DNA of 64,000 bases from Bacteroidales bacterium (GCA_017550655.1 JAFZOK010000013.1:186001-250000), one strand, 5' to 3'. Shown: positions 41,111 to 50,336, counted from the stretch's first letter. Notes: generated by a model not told the origin, from the letters alone. Numbers and translations: made by a program.

Positions 41111-42352
41111 ATGAATCAGAAGATTAAAATAATGGTGGCAGCCTTGATGATTGCATTGTGCACTCTTCTCATGGGCTGCGGCGGAGGAGGGTCATCAGAA
41201 AAACCAGGTCCGATACAACCTCCGGAGAATATCGCTGTAAGTTCTGTTGTTCTTTCATCGACGACCGCAAATATCACTGTTGGGGGATCGCTGCAACTCT
41301 CTGCAACCATCAATCCTTCCAATGCGACAAATACTACGGTTTTTTGGACGTCATCCAATTCAGCGGTCGCAACTGTAACCAATAGCGGTATGGTTAATGG
41401 AGTTGCTGTTGGAACTGCTGTTGTAACAGCAACTTGCGGGGGAAAATCCGCCACTTGTACTTTTACTGTTTCTTCCCCCTATGTTGAATTTGATGATGCC
41501 GCTTTTGAGGCATTTTGTGTGAAAAACTATGACTTGAACAGCGACAAGAAAATCAGTTTATCTGAAGCGATATCCGTAAGGATAATGTCTGCCAATTCAC
41601 AGAAAATCAAGTCTATGAAAGGAATTGAGCACTTTACGTCTCTTACGGAACTCTCTTGCCAGAACAACGAACTTACCTCTTTGGATTTGAGTGGATGCTC
41701 TTCTCTGACCAATCTTGATTGTTCCATCAACAAATTATCCAAACTGGACCTCAGCAAATGCACGGCACTGGTAATCCTCAAGTGCAACGAAAACAACATT
41801 ACTTCCCTGGACTTGACAAAATGCCCTAAGGTCACCACCGTCAAATGCAATTTTAACTCTTTGATAGAGATAAAACTTGATGGTTGCAACACCATAATGC
41901 ATTTCGATGCTTCAGACAACAAGCTCACAAAACTTGTTATTCCGAAAAACCCGGCCCTTCAGGATGTTGATTGTCATAATAACAGTATAGAGGCCTTGAA
42001 TCTCAGCGATAATGTATACCTTCAAAAAATTACCGCCTCAAATAACAAATTGAAGACCGTAGATATACGAAACTGCCCATATCTTTCACAGGTGGATGTT
42101 TCTAATAACTTACTCTCGACAATGTCGTTTGAAGGTTGTTCGTTTTTAAGTACATTGTACTGCTATAACAATACGATAACTGAGTTGGATTTATCACCAA
42201 CCGTTATCCATAACTTGATGGCCTGGCCAATGCCAAGCCTGAAGACCATCAAGAAAAAAAGCGGGACCTATGTCGTTTATTATGAGTATATCGAAGGATC
42301 GTTTGGTACGGTGGATCCCGCCTCTTTGGGAATAACAATTGTTGAGGTTTAA
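41111..42352 (+). CDS. Surface lipoprotein with Ig-like (Big_2) and leucine-rich repeat domains
   Basis: The frame opens at 41057, but ATG 41111 (MNQKIKIMVAALM) begins a lipoprotein signal with LLMGCGGG, lipid-modified Cys near residue 21, giving 413 residues. A Big_2 domain follows (about residues 38-120: LSSTTANITVGGSLQLSA … WTSSNSAVATVTNSG). From about 165 on come leucine-rich repeats of internalin type, about ten units with LxxLxCxxNxLTSLDLSGC. This combination suggests an exported ligand-binding surface protein. The first bases of its leader (ATCTTTGTCGCTGA) are repeated in front of the next gene. Confidence 0.8.
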   Translation: MNQKIKIMVAALMIALCTLLMGCGGGGSSEKPGPIQPPENIAVSSVVLSSTTANITVGGSLQLSATINPSNATNTTVFWTSSNSAVATVTNSGMVNGVAVGTAVVTATCGGKSATCTFTVSSPYVEFDDAAFEAFCVKNYDLNSDKKISLSEAISVRIMSANSQKIKSMKGIEHFTSLTELSCQNNELTSLDLSGCSSLTNLDCSINKLSKLDLSKCTALVILKCNENNITSLDLTKCPKVTTVKCNFNSLIEIKLDGCNTIMHFDASDNKLTKLVIPKNPALQDVDCHNNSIEALNLSDNVYLQKITASNNKLKTVDIRNCPYLSQVDVSNNLLSTMSFEGCSFLSTLYCYNNTITELDLSPTVIHNLMAWPMPSLKTIKKKSGTYVVYYEYIEGSFGTVDPASLGITIVEV

Positions 42353-42359
42353 TAAGAAC

Positions 42360-42367
42360 TATCTTTG
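42360..42367 (+). promoter_or_regulatory. -7 box of the U32 peptidase gene
   Basis: TATCTTTG, 20 bases before the ATG. Confidence 0.5.
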
Positions 42368-42387
42368 TCGCTGAGAAAAGAATTGAT

Positions 42388-43626
42388 ATGGACAAGAGGA
42401 TTGAGATAATGGCGCCGGCAGGGAACTTCGAGTGCCTGATGGCTGCGATTCAGGGCGGGGCCGATTCCGTGTATTTCGGGGTGGGCAACCTGAACATGAG
42501 GAGCCACTCGGCCAACAACTTCACCAACGAGGACCTTCCGGAGGTGGTGCGCATCTGCCGTGAGCACGGGGTAAAAACCTACCTTACTCTGAACATCGTG
42601 GTGTATCAGACGGAGATGGAGGACGTTAGTAAGGCTCTGGAAGCGGCCCGGGATGCCGGGGTTTCCGCCGTTATCGCATCAGATATGGCTGTCATCCAGA
42701 TGGCCCGTTCCATGGGCATAGAGGTCCACGCTTCCACGCAGATGAACATCTCCAATTTTGAGGCTGTGAAATTCTATGCACAGTTTGCAGATGTGATTGT
42801 CCTTGCCAGGGAACTTACCCTGCCACAGATAAAGGATATCAGTGAGCGAATCAAGAAGGAGAATGTGTGCGGACCTTCCGGACAGTTGCTGCGGCTGGAG
42901 TTGTTCGTCCACGGAGCGCTCTGCATGTCCATTTCCGGCAAATGCTATCTCAGCCTGCAGGAGTACGGGGCTTCCGCCAACCGCGGAAGCTGCTACCAGC
43001 TCTGCCGCAGGGGCTATCGTGTCACCGATCTTGAGACCGGCCAGGAACTGGAGATAGACAACAAGTACATAATGAGCCCGAAGGACCTCTGCACCATAGA
43101 GTTCATAGACAAGATCATCGATGCCGGAATTTCCGTGTTCAAGATAGAGGGCCGTGCCCGCAGCGCCGAGTACGTGAAGATCGTCACCTCCGCCTACCGC
43201 CAGGCCGCCGATGCCTGCTGCTCTAATGGCGGCTACACGGAAGAGATGAAGCGGGAACTGAAAGAGAGACTTTCCGGAGTCTTCAACCGCGGATTCTGGG
43301 ACGGATACTATCAGGGCGCACGGCTTGGAGAGTGGAGCGAAGTCTACGGCAACAAGGCCAGACGCAAGAAGGTCTATGCCGCTAAAATCACCAACTACTT
43401 CTCAAAGCTCGGAGTTGCTGAAGTGCTGGTTGAAGCCGGAGAAATCAAGGTCGGCGACGAAATCCTCATCATCGGTCCGTCCACCGGCTGCATAGAACTC
43501 AAAATCGCCGAGATAAGGGTAGACCTCAAGCCTGTTCACAAGGCGGTAAAAGGAGACCTGTGCTCCATCCCTGTCTCTGAAAAGCTCCGCCGCTCCGACA
43601 AGCTCTACCTTTGGCAACCCGCCTAA
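42388..43626 (+). CDS. U32-family protein, tRNA hydroxylation (TrhP-like)
   Basis: A 412-residue U32 family protein. The family signature is complete: E-L-F at residue 171, GALC, then GKC and YLS ending about 189. N-terminal IEIMAPAGNFECLMAAIQ and NRGSCYQLCRR near 196 are typical. Members act as [Fe-S]-dependent partners in hydroxylation of U34 in tRNA, the TrhP/YegQ group; old annotations call them collagenase-like proteases. Which one applies here is not proven, but the length and domain order fit TrhP best. Ends one base before the S41 peptidase stop on the other strand. Confidence 0.88.
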   Translation: MDKRIEIMAPAGNFECLMAAIQGGADSVYFGVGNLNMRSHSANNFTNEDLPEVVRICREHGVKTYLTLNIVVYQTEMEDVSKALEAARDAGVSAVIASDMAVIQMARSMGIEVHASTQMNISNFEAVKFYAQFADVIVLARELTLPQIKDISERIKKENVCGPSGQLLRLELFVHGALCMSISGKCYLSLQEYGASANRGSCYQLCRRGYRVTDLETGQELEIDNKYIMSPKDLCTIEFIDKIIDAGISVFKIEGRARSAEYVKIVTSAYRQAADACCSNGGYTEEMKRELKERLSGVFNRGFWDGYYQGARLGEWSEVYGNKARRKKVYAAKITNYFSKLGVAEVLVEAGEIKVGDEILIIGPSTGCIELKIAEIRVDLKPVHKAVKGDLCSIPVSEKLRRSDKLYLWQPA

Positions 43627-45636
43627 TTATTTCCAGTAGGAGAGGGCTTTCCAGAGCTGGGAGTCGTAGTCCAGCATGTGGCGGATGCGGGCTGCGGTGA
43701 GCTGGTATTTCTGGACGATTTCCTCTTCTACGAGCGGCTGGATTTCATCGCGGTTCTGCTCTATAGCCTGTTCCTTGGTGAGTTTGACCTTTGATTCCAG
43801 GAGGTCGTAGGCTTCCTTGTTCTGTTCATAGGTACCTTCCTCCTTTGCTTCGCGGACCAGTTGCTCGAACACGATTTCCGAGGCGGAGCGGTGGTCGAAT
43901 TTCCTCTTGGCGGCGTATTTCACGAAGTCTTCCCACTGGGCATCTGTCATCTTGAAAACGCCAGCAATATCTTCAGACAACCCGTTTGAAGGAGATGCTG
44001 AAACGCCGGTCTTAGTATGATCTTCAGACAATCCGCCTAAATGGGATGGAGAAATGTCACTGGTCTTGGATACTTCAGTCTTGGATGAACCTGAAGACAA
44101 AGCAGGGATATCCGGGTTGCGGGTATAGAAGTCCACGGCATATTCCTCGAGGATGCCGCTTAGAGAGAGGGCAAGGGCCGGACGGCTGTAGGCTTCCGGT
44201 TTGATTTCTATGTCCGGAGTGATGCCTCCACCATCATACACGGTGCGGCCATGCCTGGTCTGGAAGGCCTGCTTGAGAGAGTCCGGAACGGTACCTACGC
44301 TGCCGTCTGAGTTGCGGTGGGCGTAGTCCATTATCTGGATGCAGCGTCCGCTTGGAGTATAGTATTTGGCGATGGTGAGTTTGAGTTTGCCGTTGTAGCC
44401 TACCGGGCGGAAGCTCTGCACAAGACCTTTGCCGTATGTGCGGGTTCCTACAACCAGGGCACGATCCAAATCCTGAAGGGCTCCTGCAACAATCTCTGAA
44501 GATGAAGCAGAAGAAGAGCTTACAAGAACCATCAGCGGAATAAGGGTATCTACAGGAGCCTTGTCTGTTACACAGCTGAAGCTGGAGCCTTCTCCGCGAC
44601 CGCGGGCAGTCGCTACCAGCGTGCCCTTTGGAACAAACAGGGAAACTATATCTGTGGCTTCATCCATAAGTCCGCCGCCGTTTCCTCTGAGGTCAAGGAT
44701 GATTCGCTGAGCGCCTTGGTCTTTAAGAGAAATCAGGGCCTTGCGGACATCCTCGGAGCCGTTGAGGGTAAAGCTGCTGAGCTTTATGTAACCGGTAGGT
44801 ATTTCAAACGCGGAATTCTCCATAGCGGAGGACGCAAAAGGAGCATAGACGGAGGAAGCGTTTGGAATTTTGCAGGTATCGTACTGGGAAAGGAGCGCTT
44901 CGATGCCGGATGGTAGCGTGAGCATTCCGTAGTATGGAACATCTGAAGTGTGAACCTTGTCTCTTGTTACAACGATTTCTTCGTTCTTTCCGGTGCGGCC
45001 TTTCTTGATCAGGAACTTGACCTGGGTTCCGGGGTTGCCCCTCATGCGCTTGCTGCACTCGTCAACTGTAAGGGTGCTGCAGTCCGTTCCGTCTATCTTG
45101 AGGATGATGTCTCCGGGTTCAATGTTGTAGCGGATTGCCGGAGAGCCTTCGTAGGTCTGCATAATCATCACACCCAGAGAGTCTTTGCGGATGGTGGCAC
45201 CTATACCGCCGTAGGATGCGGTGGTCAGCATTTCTATGGACTCGGAGTCCTCTTCCGGAACATATTCGGTGTAAGGGTCTATGGATTGCAGCATAGCGTC
45301 TATGCCGTAGTTAATCAGCTTGGCAAAGTCCACCGTGTCCACATATTCGGTTGCAAGGGTGCGGAGTATGTTGTACTGGATTTCAAGTCCCTGGGTAAGC
45401 TTGAAGTTGCGGCTCTGCGCATTGCCGGACAGAGGGGCAAACAGTAAGAGCGAAACCGCCGTGGCAATGGACAGAAGGGTATGTCTGCGGCCGGCAGAAT
45501 GCGAAGGAGTGGCAAAGAGCTGGAAGATGTGTCTGCGGCCGGCAGAATGCGAAGCGCCCAAGGAGGAATATGATGCGGATGGGGAGTTGAATGATGTCAT
45601 CTGGGTGTTTTTATCGGTGAGCAAAAAACTGTTCAT
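43627..45636 (-). CDS. S41-family C-terminal processing peptidase with PDZ domain
   Basis: The frame is open to 45882, inside the next gene; ATG 45636 (MNSFLLTDKNTQM) or 45600 is more likely, with a TATTTTTG box at 45649-45656, so 669 or 657 residues. A signal-type segment (LLSIATAVSLLLFAPLSGNAQ) begins near residue 52. PDZ domain around residues 140-220 and catalytic Ser in SSSSASSSEIVAGAL near 360, with Lys in YGKGLVQ near 385, are intact. It trims periplasmic proteins. Odd: an in-frame repeat SHSAGRRH twice before the signal segment (bases 45483 and 45531) and a duplicated acidic stretch SPSHLGGLSED/SPSNGLSED near residue 540. Confidence 0.88.
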   Translation of the reverse strand: MNSFLLTDKNTQMTSFNSPSASYSSLGASHSAGRRHIFQLFATPSHSAGRRHTLLSIATAVSLLLFAPLSGNAQSRNFKLTQGLEIQYNILRTLATEYVDTVDFAKLINYGIDAMLQSIDPYTEYVPEEDSESIEMLTTASYGGIGATIRKDSLGVMIMQTYEGSPAIRYNIEPGDIILKIDGTDCSTLTVDECSKRMRGNPGTQVKFLIKKGRTGKNEEIVVTRDKVHTSDVPYYGMLTLPSGIEALLSQYDTCKIPNASSVYAPFASSAMENSAFEIPTGYIKLSSFTLNGSEDVRKALISLKDQGAQRIILDLRGNGGGLMDEATDIVSLFVPKGTLVATARGRGEGSSFSCVTDKAPVDTLIPLMVLVSSSSASSSEIVAGALQDLDRALVVGTRTYGKGLVQSFRPVGYNGKLKLTIAKYYTPSGRCIQIMDYAHRNSDGSVGTVPDSLKQAFQTRHGRTVYDGGGITPDIEIKPEAYSRPALALSLSGILEEYAVDFYTRNPDIPALSSGSSKTEVSKTSDISPSHLGGLSEDHTKTGVSASPSNGLSEDIAGVFKMTDAQWEDFVKYAAKRKFDHRSASEIVFEQLVREAKEEGTYEQNKEAYDLLESKVKLTKEQAIEQNRDEIQPLVEEEIVQKYQLTAARIRHMLDYDSQLWKALSYWK

Positions 45637-45648
45637 AATCGTACCTTT

Positions 45649-45676
45649 CAAAAATAGTAAACTTTTGCTAACTTTG
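45649..45676. promoter_or_regulatory. Divergent -7 boxes for the S41 and rdgB genes
   Basis: Minus-strand TATTTTTG (45649-45656) and plus-strand TAACTTTG (45669-45676) lie back to back. Confidence 0.5.
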
Positions 45677-45697
45677 GTTTGATTAACAACTGCACGT

Positions 45698-46291
45698 ATG
45701 GAACTGATATTTGCAACCGCCAATCCGAACAAACTCAAGGAAGCATCGGAAATACTGGGTAAAGGTGTTACACTAATTATGCCAAAGAAGCTCGGTTTCA
45801 GGGGAGAAATTCCGGAAACCGGAGACACCATAGATGCCAATTCCAAGATGAAATGCCGGTTTATCTGGAACAAGTTCCACAAGAGTTGCTTCGCCGATGA
45901 TACGGCTCTGGAGGTTACTTCTCTGGACGGTGCTCCGGGGGTGCATTCCGCACGTTATGCCGGAGAAGGACACGACGATGCAGCAAACCGCGCCAAGCTG
46001 CTGGATGCTCTCACAAAAGTGGACAAGCGCAAGAAGAACATACGCGAAGCAAGGTTCCGCACGGTTGTCACGCTAATCCACAAAGGCACTATGTACACCT
46101 TCGAGGGAAAAATGAAGGGCACCATCGCGGAGAAAGAAAGCGGAGAGGGCGGATTCGGTTACGACTCCATTTTCATTCCGGAGGGTTGCAGCTGCACGTT
46201 CGCCGAGATGAGCGAAAACCAGAAGAATGCGATCTCCCACAGGGGCATCGCGATGAGAAAACTCGCCAACTTCCTAAGCCAACTGAAGTAA
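45698..46291 (+). CDS. rdgB: XTP/dITP diphosphatase (RdgB/HAM1 family)
   Basis: A 197-residue HAM1-type pyrophosphatase that hydrolyses non-canonical purine triphosphates such as dITP and XTP to keep them out of DNA. Conserved parts: ATANPNKLKEASEIL (residues 5-19), FADDTALEV (about 65-73), GVHSARYAGEG (about 80-90) and GFGYDSIF and SHRG near 145-185. Normal length. It is followed 55 bases later by recO on the same strand. Confidence 0.96.
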   Translation: MELIFATANPNKLKEASEILGKGVTLIMPKKLGFRGEIPETGDTIDANSKMKCRFIWNKFHKSCFADDTALEVTSLDGAPGVHSARYAGEGHDDAANRAKLLDALTKVDKRKKNIREARFRTVVTLIHKGTMYTFEGKMKGTIAEKESGEGGFGYDSIFIPEGCSCTFAEMSENQKNAISHRGIAMRKLANFLSQLK

Positions 46292-46346
46292 GGCCTCAAT
46301 CTCGCAAAAGAAATTCAGTCTGCTTAATCAACCGCCACAACTGAGT

Positions 46347-47066
46347 ATGCTGGAAAAGGACAGGATCATAGTGCTGCACACAATCAAGCATTCCGACAGC
46401 GGGATGGTGGTGCAGTGCTACTCCGCGTCCAGGGGAAGGACCGCGTGCTACTTCTTTGCAAAGAGCAAGAACTCAAGGAATTCACAGATGTTTCCCCTAA
46501 GCGTTCTGGATGTTGTACTGCATTTCAGGACACCGAATGGAAGCTCTATGCCGATGATAAAGGAAGCGTCCCCTACCGTACCGCTCAACAACCTTAAGAC
46601 AGACATACGCAAGGGAGCGATTTCCCTGTTCATGTGTGAACTTCTCCTGAAGACTCTGAGAGAAGGAGACGCAGACCCTCGCCTTATGGAATTTCTTTCC
46701 GGCTCGGCGATGCTGCTGGATGCCATGGATGAGGGCGTAGAGAATTTCCATCTGCATTTTGCCGTAAGCCTCTGCAACCGGCTGGGCTATATGCCGGCAG
46801 ATAACTATTCTGAAATCCGCCGACATTTCAACTTTACAACCGGCTCGTTCTGCGATAATTACAACGAAGCCTTCTGCTTCACTCCGGACGAGAGCCTGCT
46901 GCTTCACAGGATACTTTCCACACCTCTTGCACTCCTTCCGGAAATCAAATGCAATGGAGAGGCCCGCAACCGTTTCCTCGGAAAGGTAATAGACTACATC
47001 TCGTTCCACACATCCTTCAAAACGGAGCTTAAATCTCTGCCCATCCTGAGAGAGATTTTTGGATAG
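46347..47066 (+). CDS. recO: DNA repair protein RecO
   Basis: A 239-residue RecO: N-terminal OB-fold starting IIVLHTIKHSDSGMVVQCYS (residues 7-26), followed by a helical domain. It lacks the four-Cys zinc site, as seen in many Bacteroidota relatives (CNGEARNRFLGKV near residue 205 stands in its place). RecO loads RecA on gapped DNA with RecR. It follows rdgB by 55 bases and precedes the GH3 gene by 90. Confidence 0.88.
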   Translation: MLEKDRIIVLHTIKHSDSGMVVQCYSASRGRTACYFFAKSKNSRNSQMFPLSVLDVVLHFRTPNGSSMPMIKEASPTVPLNNLKTDIRKGAISLFMCELLLKTLREGDADPRLMEFLSGSAMLLDAMDEGVENFHLHFAVSLCNRLGYMPADNYSEIRRHFNFTTGSFCDNYNEAFCFTPDESLLLHRILSTPLALLPEIKCNGEARNRFLGKVIDYISFHTSFKTELKSLPILREIFG

Positions 47067-47156
47067 AGCGTACCGGGTATTTTGCTTCGGGTTTTGCGCT
47101 TTTTTATTAAATTGCAAAGTCTTGCCATTTTGAATTGAATCGCTGAGAAAAAGCTT

Positions 47157-48998
47157 ATGGGAAAGAAAACCGCACGGGCAATAAACAGGGCCGTTCTAGC
47201 CTGGGGCAGAGGCTACTTGAGAGATATCGAGAGGAGCTATACCCATGCGCCAGAAATGCAGAAAGAGGTGTTCTCCCATCTTGTCAGATGCGGGAAAGAG
47301 ACGGTTTTCGGAAGTGAGAGGGATTTCTGCAACATACATATCCTCAGTGATTTCCAAAAACGCGTAAAGCTTTCCAAGTACGATGACATTGCTCCATACA
47401 TAACCCGAATACGCCAGGGAGAAAAGTTCGTGCTCTGGAACCAGAACGTTCGGTGGTTTGCCAAGTCCAGCGGCACTTCTTCAGACAAGAGCAAGTACAT
47501 ACCGATTACCAAGGATTCCCTCTACGGAACCCACTTCAAGGGGATGAAAACAATGCTGATGAATTACGTGCATCTCAATCCAGATAGCCGCGTATTTTCT
47601 TCCTACGCCCTGACCCTGGGTGGGAGCGTGGCTCCGGATGCACTGTCAGACAAGGATGCTCTTCAAATGCTGCTTCAGGGCAAGGTGTTTGACGGAGACC
47701 TTTCCGCCGTGATGCTCCGCAATTCCCCGAGGATTGTGGAGTTCCTCCGCACCCCTTCCAGAAAGACTGCCCTTGTCGCCGATTTCGCCACTAAGGTTGG
47801 TCTTATCTGCAGGGAAAGCACCCGGAAAAACGTCTCCAACTTCTCCGGTGTACCGAGCTGGAACCTGGTGCTGATGAACAAGATTCTCGAGTACACGGGC
47901 AAGAGCAACCTGCTGGAGGTGTGGCCGAATATGGAGCTGTTCATGCACGGGGGCATCAGCTTTGAGCCATACAGGGAAATCTACCGCAAGTTGATTCCGT
48001 CCGACAATATGCACTATCTGGAAAACTACAACGCCTCAGAAGGATACTTTGCATTCCAGGACACTCTCGAGGGCGGAAAAGGAATGCTGCTCACCGTAAA
48101 CAACGGAATCTTCTACGAGTTCATCCCATTCGGAAAACTGGATGCTGCAATTGAAGGAGATTATACCTGCGCCGTTCCGCTTGAAGGAGTGCAGACGGGC
48201 ATAGATTACGCCATTGTGATTTCCACGGTCGGAGGGCTTTGGAGGTATATGCCGGAAGACCTCGTAAGGTTTACTTCCGTCAACCCTTACAGGCTCCTGG
48301 TAACCGGCAGGACAAAGATGTACATCAACGCCTTCGGAGAGGAGCTGATGATCAACAACGCCGAGCAGGCCATAGCCTCGGCGGCTTCAAAAACCGGCAT
48401 AGAAATCACAGATTACACCGCCGCACCGCAGTTCATGTCAGTGGACAAAACCGCCGGAAAGATTACCGGTTCCGGAGCGTTTGAGCGGGATACTGCTCCT
48501 ACTGACACACAGAACGGGACGATGGGAGCAAAAAAGGCTGAAAATGCTCCTACTGACACACAAAACGGGACGATGGGAGCAAAAAAGGCTGAAAATGCTC
48601 CTACTGACACACAGAACGGGACAGCAGGAGCGTCCTCTGCAGGAAAAGCTGCACGAAGCGCTTTGGTGCAGGGGTATCACGTTTGGGCGATTGAGTTCAA
48701 GGACCCTCTCCGCAACCCGGAGAGCCCGGATTTCCAGCCACAGGCCGTAGAGGATTTCGCGGAGCTTCTGGACACCGAGATCCAGAAACTGAACTCGGAC
48801 TACGAAGCCAAGCGTTCCCCGGGTTCCACGATGCAGCGGCTTAAAATCCTGCCGCTTGCTCCGGGCACCTTCTACCGATGGATGGAATCCCGCGGCAAGA
48901 CCGGCGGCCAGAACAAGGTTCCGCGCCTGTGGAAAGACCTCAAGTACATCAACCAGCTAAAGCATATGTCAGGTCCCCGCAGTTTGGATGGGACCTAG
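47157..48998 (+). CDS. GH3 auxin-responsive promoter family protein, with in-frame repeat insertion
   Basis: A 613-residue member of the GH3/acyl-adenylating family (named after plant auxin-conjugating enzymes; the bacterial role is unknown). The ATP-binding SSGTSSDKSKYIP lies near residue 102 and YNASEGYFAFQ near 290. At residues 445-495, three tandem copies of a 17-residue unit APTDTQNGTMGAKKAEN interrupt the C-terminal domain; at DNA level they are palindromic repeats of 51-base period (from 48494) of the family also at 34119 and 40561. Because the insertions are multiples of three, the frame survives. The start ATG at 47157 follows a CTCAGCGAT nonamer on the minus strand (47139). Confidence 0.85.
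   Translation: MGKKTARAINRAVLAWGRGYLRDIERSYTHAPEMQKEVFSHLVRCGKETVFGSERDFCNIHILSDFQKRVKLSKYDDIAPYITRIRQGEKFVLWNQNVRWFAKSSGTSSDKSKYIPITKDSLYGTHFKGMKTMLMNYVHLNPDSRVFSSYALTLGGSVAPDALSDKDALQMLLQGKVFDGDLSAVMLRNSPRIVEFLRTPSRKTALVADFATKVGLICRESTRKNVSNFSGVPSWNLVLMNKILEYTGKSNLLEVWPNMELFMHGGISFEPYREIYRKLIPSDNMHYLENYNASEGYFAFQDTLEGGKGMLLTVNNGIFYEFIPFGKLDAAIEGDYTCAVPLEGVQTGIDYAIVISTVGGLWRYMPEDLVRFTSVNPYRLLVTGRTKMYINAFGEELMINNAEQAIASAASKTGIEITDYTAAPQFMSVDKTAGKITGSGAFERDTAPTDTQNGTMGAKKAENAPTDTQNGTMGAKKAENAPTDTQNGTAGASSAGKAARSALVQGYHVWAIEFKDPLRNPESPDFQPQAVEDFAELLDTEIQKLNSDYEAKRSPGSTMQRLKILPLAPGTFYRWMESRGKTGGQNKVPRLWKDLKYINQLKHMSGPRSLDGT
48494..48632 (+). repeat. In-frame palindromic repeat array inside the GH3 gene
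   Basis: Three copies (start 48494, 48545, 48596; period 51) of TGCTCCTACTGACACACARA … GGAGCA, with an A-rich spacer AAAAAAGGCTGAAAA. Base pairing GCTCC/GGAGC remains in each. The same unit with a 52-base period is intergenic at 34098-34206. Confidence 0.75.
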
Positions 48999-49160
48999 CA
49001 GAAAAACGGCAAGAATCCTGTCAGGTCCCCGCAATTTGAATGGGACCTAGCAGAAAAACGGCAAGAATCCTGTCAGGTCCCCGCAATTTGAATGGGACCT
49101 AGCAGAAAAACAGGCGAAATCCTGTCAGGTCCCCGAAGTTTGGGTGGGACCTAGCAGAAA
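48967..49160 (+). repeat. Four palindromes with 52-base period after the GH3 gene
   Basis: Copies start at 48967, 49019, 49071 and 49123, exactly 52 bases apart; each holds AGGTCCC … GGGACCT with a 12-base loop. The first overlaps the last codons of the GH3 gene, and the fourth ends six bases before the start of the next gene. Copies 2 and 3 are nearly identical, the outer copies differ. Copies are too alike in the spacer for a CRISPR. Confidence 0.8.
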
Positions 49161-49166
49161 GAAGAA

Positions 49167-50336
49167 ATGAACGTTCAGGATTACATAGAAAGAGTTTTCA
49201 CTCTGGGAGATAAGAAAGGGCTTGATGCACAGCCTGAAAAGAATGTGTTGGAGGAATTCAACGCTTTGGCTCTGGAATCCTTCGAGTTTCAGAGGGAGAA
49301 CTGTAGGGTTTATCGCGAATATCTCGATCTTATCGGGAAAGGAGACTTTCATCCTGAATCAATAGATGAAATCCCTTTCTTTCCGATACGACTTTTCAAG
49401 AGTCAGGATATTATTTCATCTTCAAGGGAAGCGGCTCTGTACTTTACGTCCAGTGCCACAACCGGAATGACTCCAAGCCGCCATATGATTGTAGATCCAA
49501 CCGTTTATGAGCAGAGTTTCAAGACGGGGTTCCGGAGGGTTTACGGGGAGAGCGGAACTTATAATCTCCTGGCTTTGCTGCCATCATATCTGGAAAGGAA
49601 GCATTCGTCTCTTGTCTATATGGCAGAGGGGCTCATCGCTGAGACAAGGCAAAACGGGGCGGAGGGAGGCTTTTTCCTCTATAATCACGATGAACTTTTC
49701 TCCTCCATAAAGCGTCTTGCCGACAGAAAAATTATACTTCTGGGAGTGAGCTTTGCGCTGCTGGATTTTGCGGAATATGTGAAGCAGCAAGTGCCGGATC
49801 CTGATGAAAGAGCGGCTATATTCAGCGATGTGATTGTCATTGAAACGGGCGGCATGAAAGGACGTGGAGAGGAACTTTCACGCGAAGAGTTACACAGAAG
49901 GTTGAGGGATGGATTTGTATCAGCGAGAATAGACTCCGAATACGGAATGTGTGAACTGCTCTCACAGGCATATTCAATCGGCAACCGGCCCGGGAACTCT
50001 CTGGAAAAAAGCGAACAGAAAGCATCTGGAGCAGATGAGAAAGGACTGAGAACTTTGAAAGCAAGCGAGAAGGAGGAAGGCGTGTTCTTCACACCACCGT
50101 GGATGAGGGTTTTGGCTAGAGACCTTATGGATCCGTTCAGGGTGAAAGGTGTCCTTGAAGGCGGACTCAACATCATAGACCTTGCAAATATCTGGTCCTG
50201 CTGCTTCATAGAGACAGAGGACCGGGGAAGGATATTCTCCATCGCTGAGGAAAAGAAAAGCGTCCATCCAGTTTTCACTGTGGACGGACGCATTCAAAAC
50301 TCCGAACTCCGCGGCTGCAACATGCTCATCCAATAA
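49167..50336 (+). CDS. LuxE/PaaK-type acyl-transferase or acyl-protein synthetase
   Basis: A 389-residue protein of the LuxE-like acyl-protein synthetase family, an AMP-forming group related to PaaK. ATP-binding FTSSATTGMTPSRH (about 90-103), IETGGMKGRG (about 225-234) and the DSEYGMCELLSQAY motif (about 255-268) are present. It lies directly after the GH3 gene; both belong to the acyl-adenylate superfamily, so they may act on related substrates. A low-complexity stretch EKSEQKASGADEKGLRTLKA near residues 280-300 has no counterpart I know in the family. Confidence 0.78.
   Translation: MNVQDYIERVFTLGDKKGLDAQPEKNVLEEFNALALESFEFQRENCRVYREYLDLIGKGDFHPESIDEIPFFPIRLFKSQDIISSSREAALYFTSSATTGMTPSRHMIVDPTVYEQSFKTGFRRVYGESGTYNLLALLPSYLERKHSSLVYMAEGLIAETRQNGAEGGFFLYNHDELFSSIKRLADRKIILLGVSFALLDFAEYVKQQVPDPDERAAIFSDVIVIETGGMKGRGEELSREELHRRLRDGFVSARIDSEYGMCELLSQAYSIGNRPGNSLEKSEQKASGADEKGLRTLKASEKEEGVFFTPPWMRVLARDLMDPFRVKGVLEGGLNIIDLANIWSCCFIETEDRGRIFSIAEEKKSVHPVFTVDGRIQNSELRGCNMLIQ

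Noticed and set aside
45636-45882. N-terminal extension of the S41 peptidase up to 45882
   Set aside because: It would run into the rdgB coding region on the other strand; promoter boxes at 45649-45676 and the signal-like segment favour the shorter form.
48967-49160. Possible CRISPR array
   Set aside because: Period is regular, but the 'spacers' are nearly identical between copies and the repeat is a hairpin of the same family as 34119 and 40561. No cas genes are in the window.
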